A stretch of 64,000 nucleotides of DNA. Source: Neurospora tetraspora. Taxonomy: Eukaryota > Ascomycota > Sordariomycetes > Sordariales > Sordariaceae. A model generated the notes under the pieces. That model did no database searches and was not told the origin of the DNA. It saw only the letters and a list, made by a program, of their open reading frames with translations. The position numbers were made by a program, and so were the translations under genes. Positions 63,308 through 64,000 of this stretch are shown here, one piece after another. The stretch covers positions 3,472,001-3,536,000 of the forward strand of contig NW_026944389.1 in assembly GCF_033439725.1 (NCBI RefSeq), written 5' to 3'. Position 1 is the stretch's first letter; every line of letters starts with the position of its first letter.

Positions 63308-64000
63308 GGTGCCGTTCGTTTCATTCGAGCGCGGACACTGAGAGATTTGAGAATGAAGTCGGCGGACGGTGGCCGAGAGCCATTGCAGAATCCAGTCTAC
63401 AGAGTTCGGAGTCGTGCAAAGTTGTTGGTTGCAGTCGGTTGGTGCTTACGGCGCGATGGGAGCTTCCACTTGTTCTGCCGATAGTTCACGGCCAAGCTTC
63501 CTTCGCGCCTGTCCGTTATTTCGCGGCACCATCAGCGCTGTCAGGGGCGGACTGCGTTGCACCGATCTGTCGTGGCCGCCTGCCCAGGGCAATGTGCGGG
63601 TGGGGCGGGACACGGCCGCAGTTGCTCTCTGGTATCCCTTAACACTAACACCAACTTCAACCTCAAAGGTTGGACAGCCATCATCCGAGGCAATGGAAAA
63701 TATTCATAAAAGTAGTACAAACAGAGTCTGAATTGTCGGATCAGAGTTCCAAGAGGCAAGCAACTTATGGCACAGCCTGAGTGCCTCGAACAACGACCGG
63801 CAACGCGATGGCCTTCGTGTTTGGTGTTATTCGCCGCATCCTTGGCAGCATAGAGCTGTGCTTTCGGGCCGTTGCCAGCTGGTGACACTCTATGTTAGCA
63901 GTATTGACTTCCAACTTGTACCTGACGCCTCCAATTTCAACGTCAGTTCACGAGGAAAGTCTCCCCGTCCACTGCCAATCATGGAGTTGAAAGACCATCC
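63308..64000. other. Right-edge region, nothing firmly recognised
   Basis: Promoter of the mannosyltransferase gene. ORFs at 63369-63731 and 63541-63888 overlap on opposite strands without family resemblance, and one may belong to a gene beyond the window. Confidence 0.3.

Overview
The window is nuclear DNA from a filamentous ascomycete, most likely a Sordariomycete (Sordariales-like). Evidence: short GT-AG introns of 50-140 bp with CTAAC or CTGAC branch sites, intron-bearing nuclear tRNA genes, a HET-domain protein, a NACHT-WD40 NOD-like receptor with near-identical repeats, Hce2/Ecp2 and CalB-like secreted proteins, and a 3.5-kb AT-rich block that looks like repeat-induced point mutation (RIP). 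The species cannot be named from sequence alone. Many genes are split by introns, so I assembled exon models by hand from splice signals and reading-frame arithmetic.

Layout. 0-15.4 kb is accessory sequence: a HET-domain gene running off the left edge, a non-autonomous hAT element, the RIP-like block, then a same-strand tandem array of six genes or relics of the interferon-induced 6-16 / ISG12 (IFI6/IFI27) family, one of which carries an N-terminal array of 18-residue helical repeats encoded by freshly duplicated exon-intron units. 16.5-22 kb is housekeeping-like (ESF1 rRNA processing, a HAD-like protein). 23.7-33.2 kb is accessory again: a 1368-residue NLR, a truncated nucleoside-phosphorylase domain of the kind found at NLR N-termini, a Gypsy fragment, and a divergent pair of broken glycosyltransferase genes (GT2 and GT69/CMT1). 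34.3-49.2 kb is mostly ordinary: FBPase/SBPase-like phosphatase, a tRNA-like gene, a frame-broken Hce2 gene, AFG1-type ATPase, DUF1295 membrane protein, M28 aminopeptidase and a PLD-like protein. 49.5-55 kb holds two genes each cut by one in-frame TAG, plus two miniature transposons. 55-63.3 kb has three intron-bearing tRNAs, a CalB-like lipase, a sulfite-oxidase-type molybdoenzyme and an intact GT69/CMT1 mannosyltransferase.

How the parts relate. The recurring theme is non-self recognition and cell death (HET, NLR, PNP-domain relic, and possibly the ISG12-like array) in neighbourhoods rich in decayed genes and miniature transposons. The best candidate for an undescribed system is the ISG12-like array at 7.5-15.4 kb: conserved phase-1 intron position, paralogues from intact to decaying, and one member with an expanding exon-encoded repeat domain. 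Several broken genes carry single TAG codons of a kind RIP would produce (CAG or TGG to TAG).
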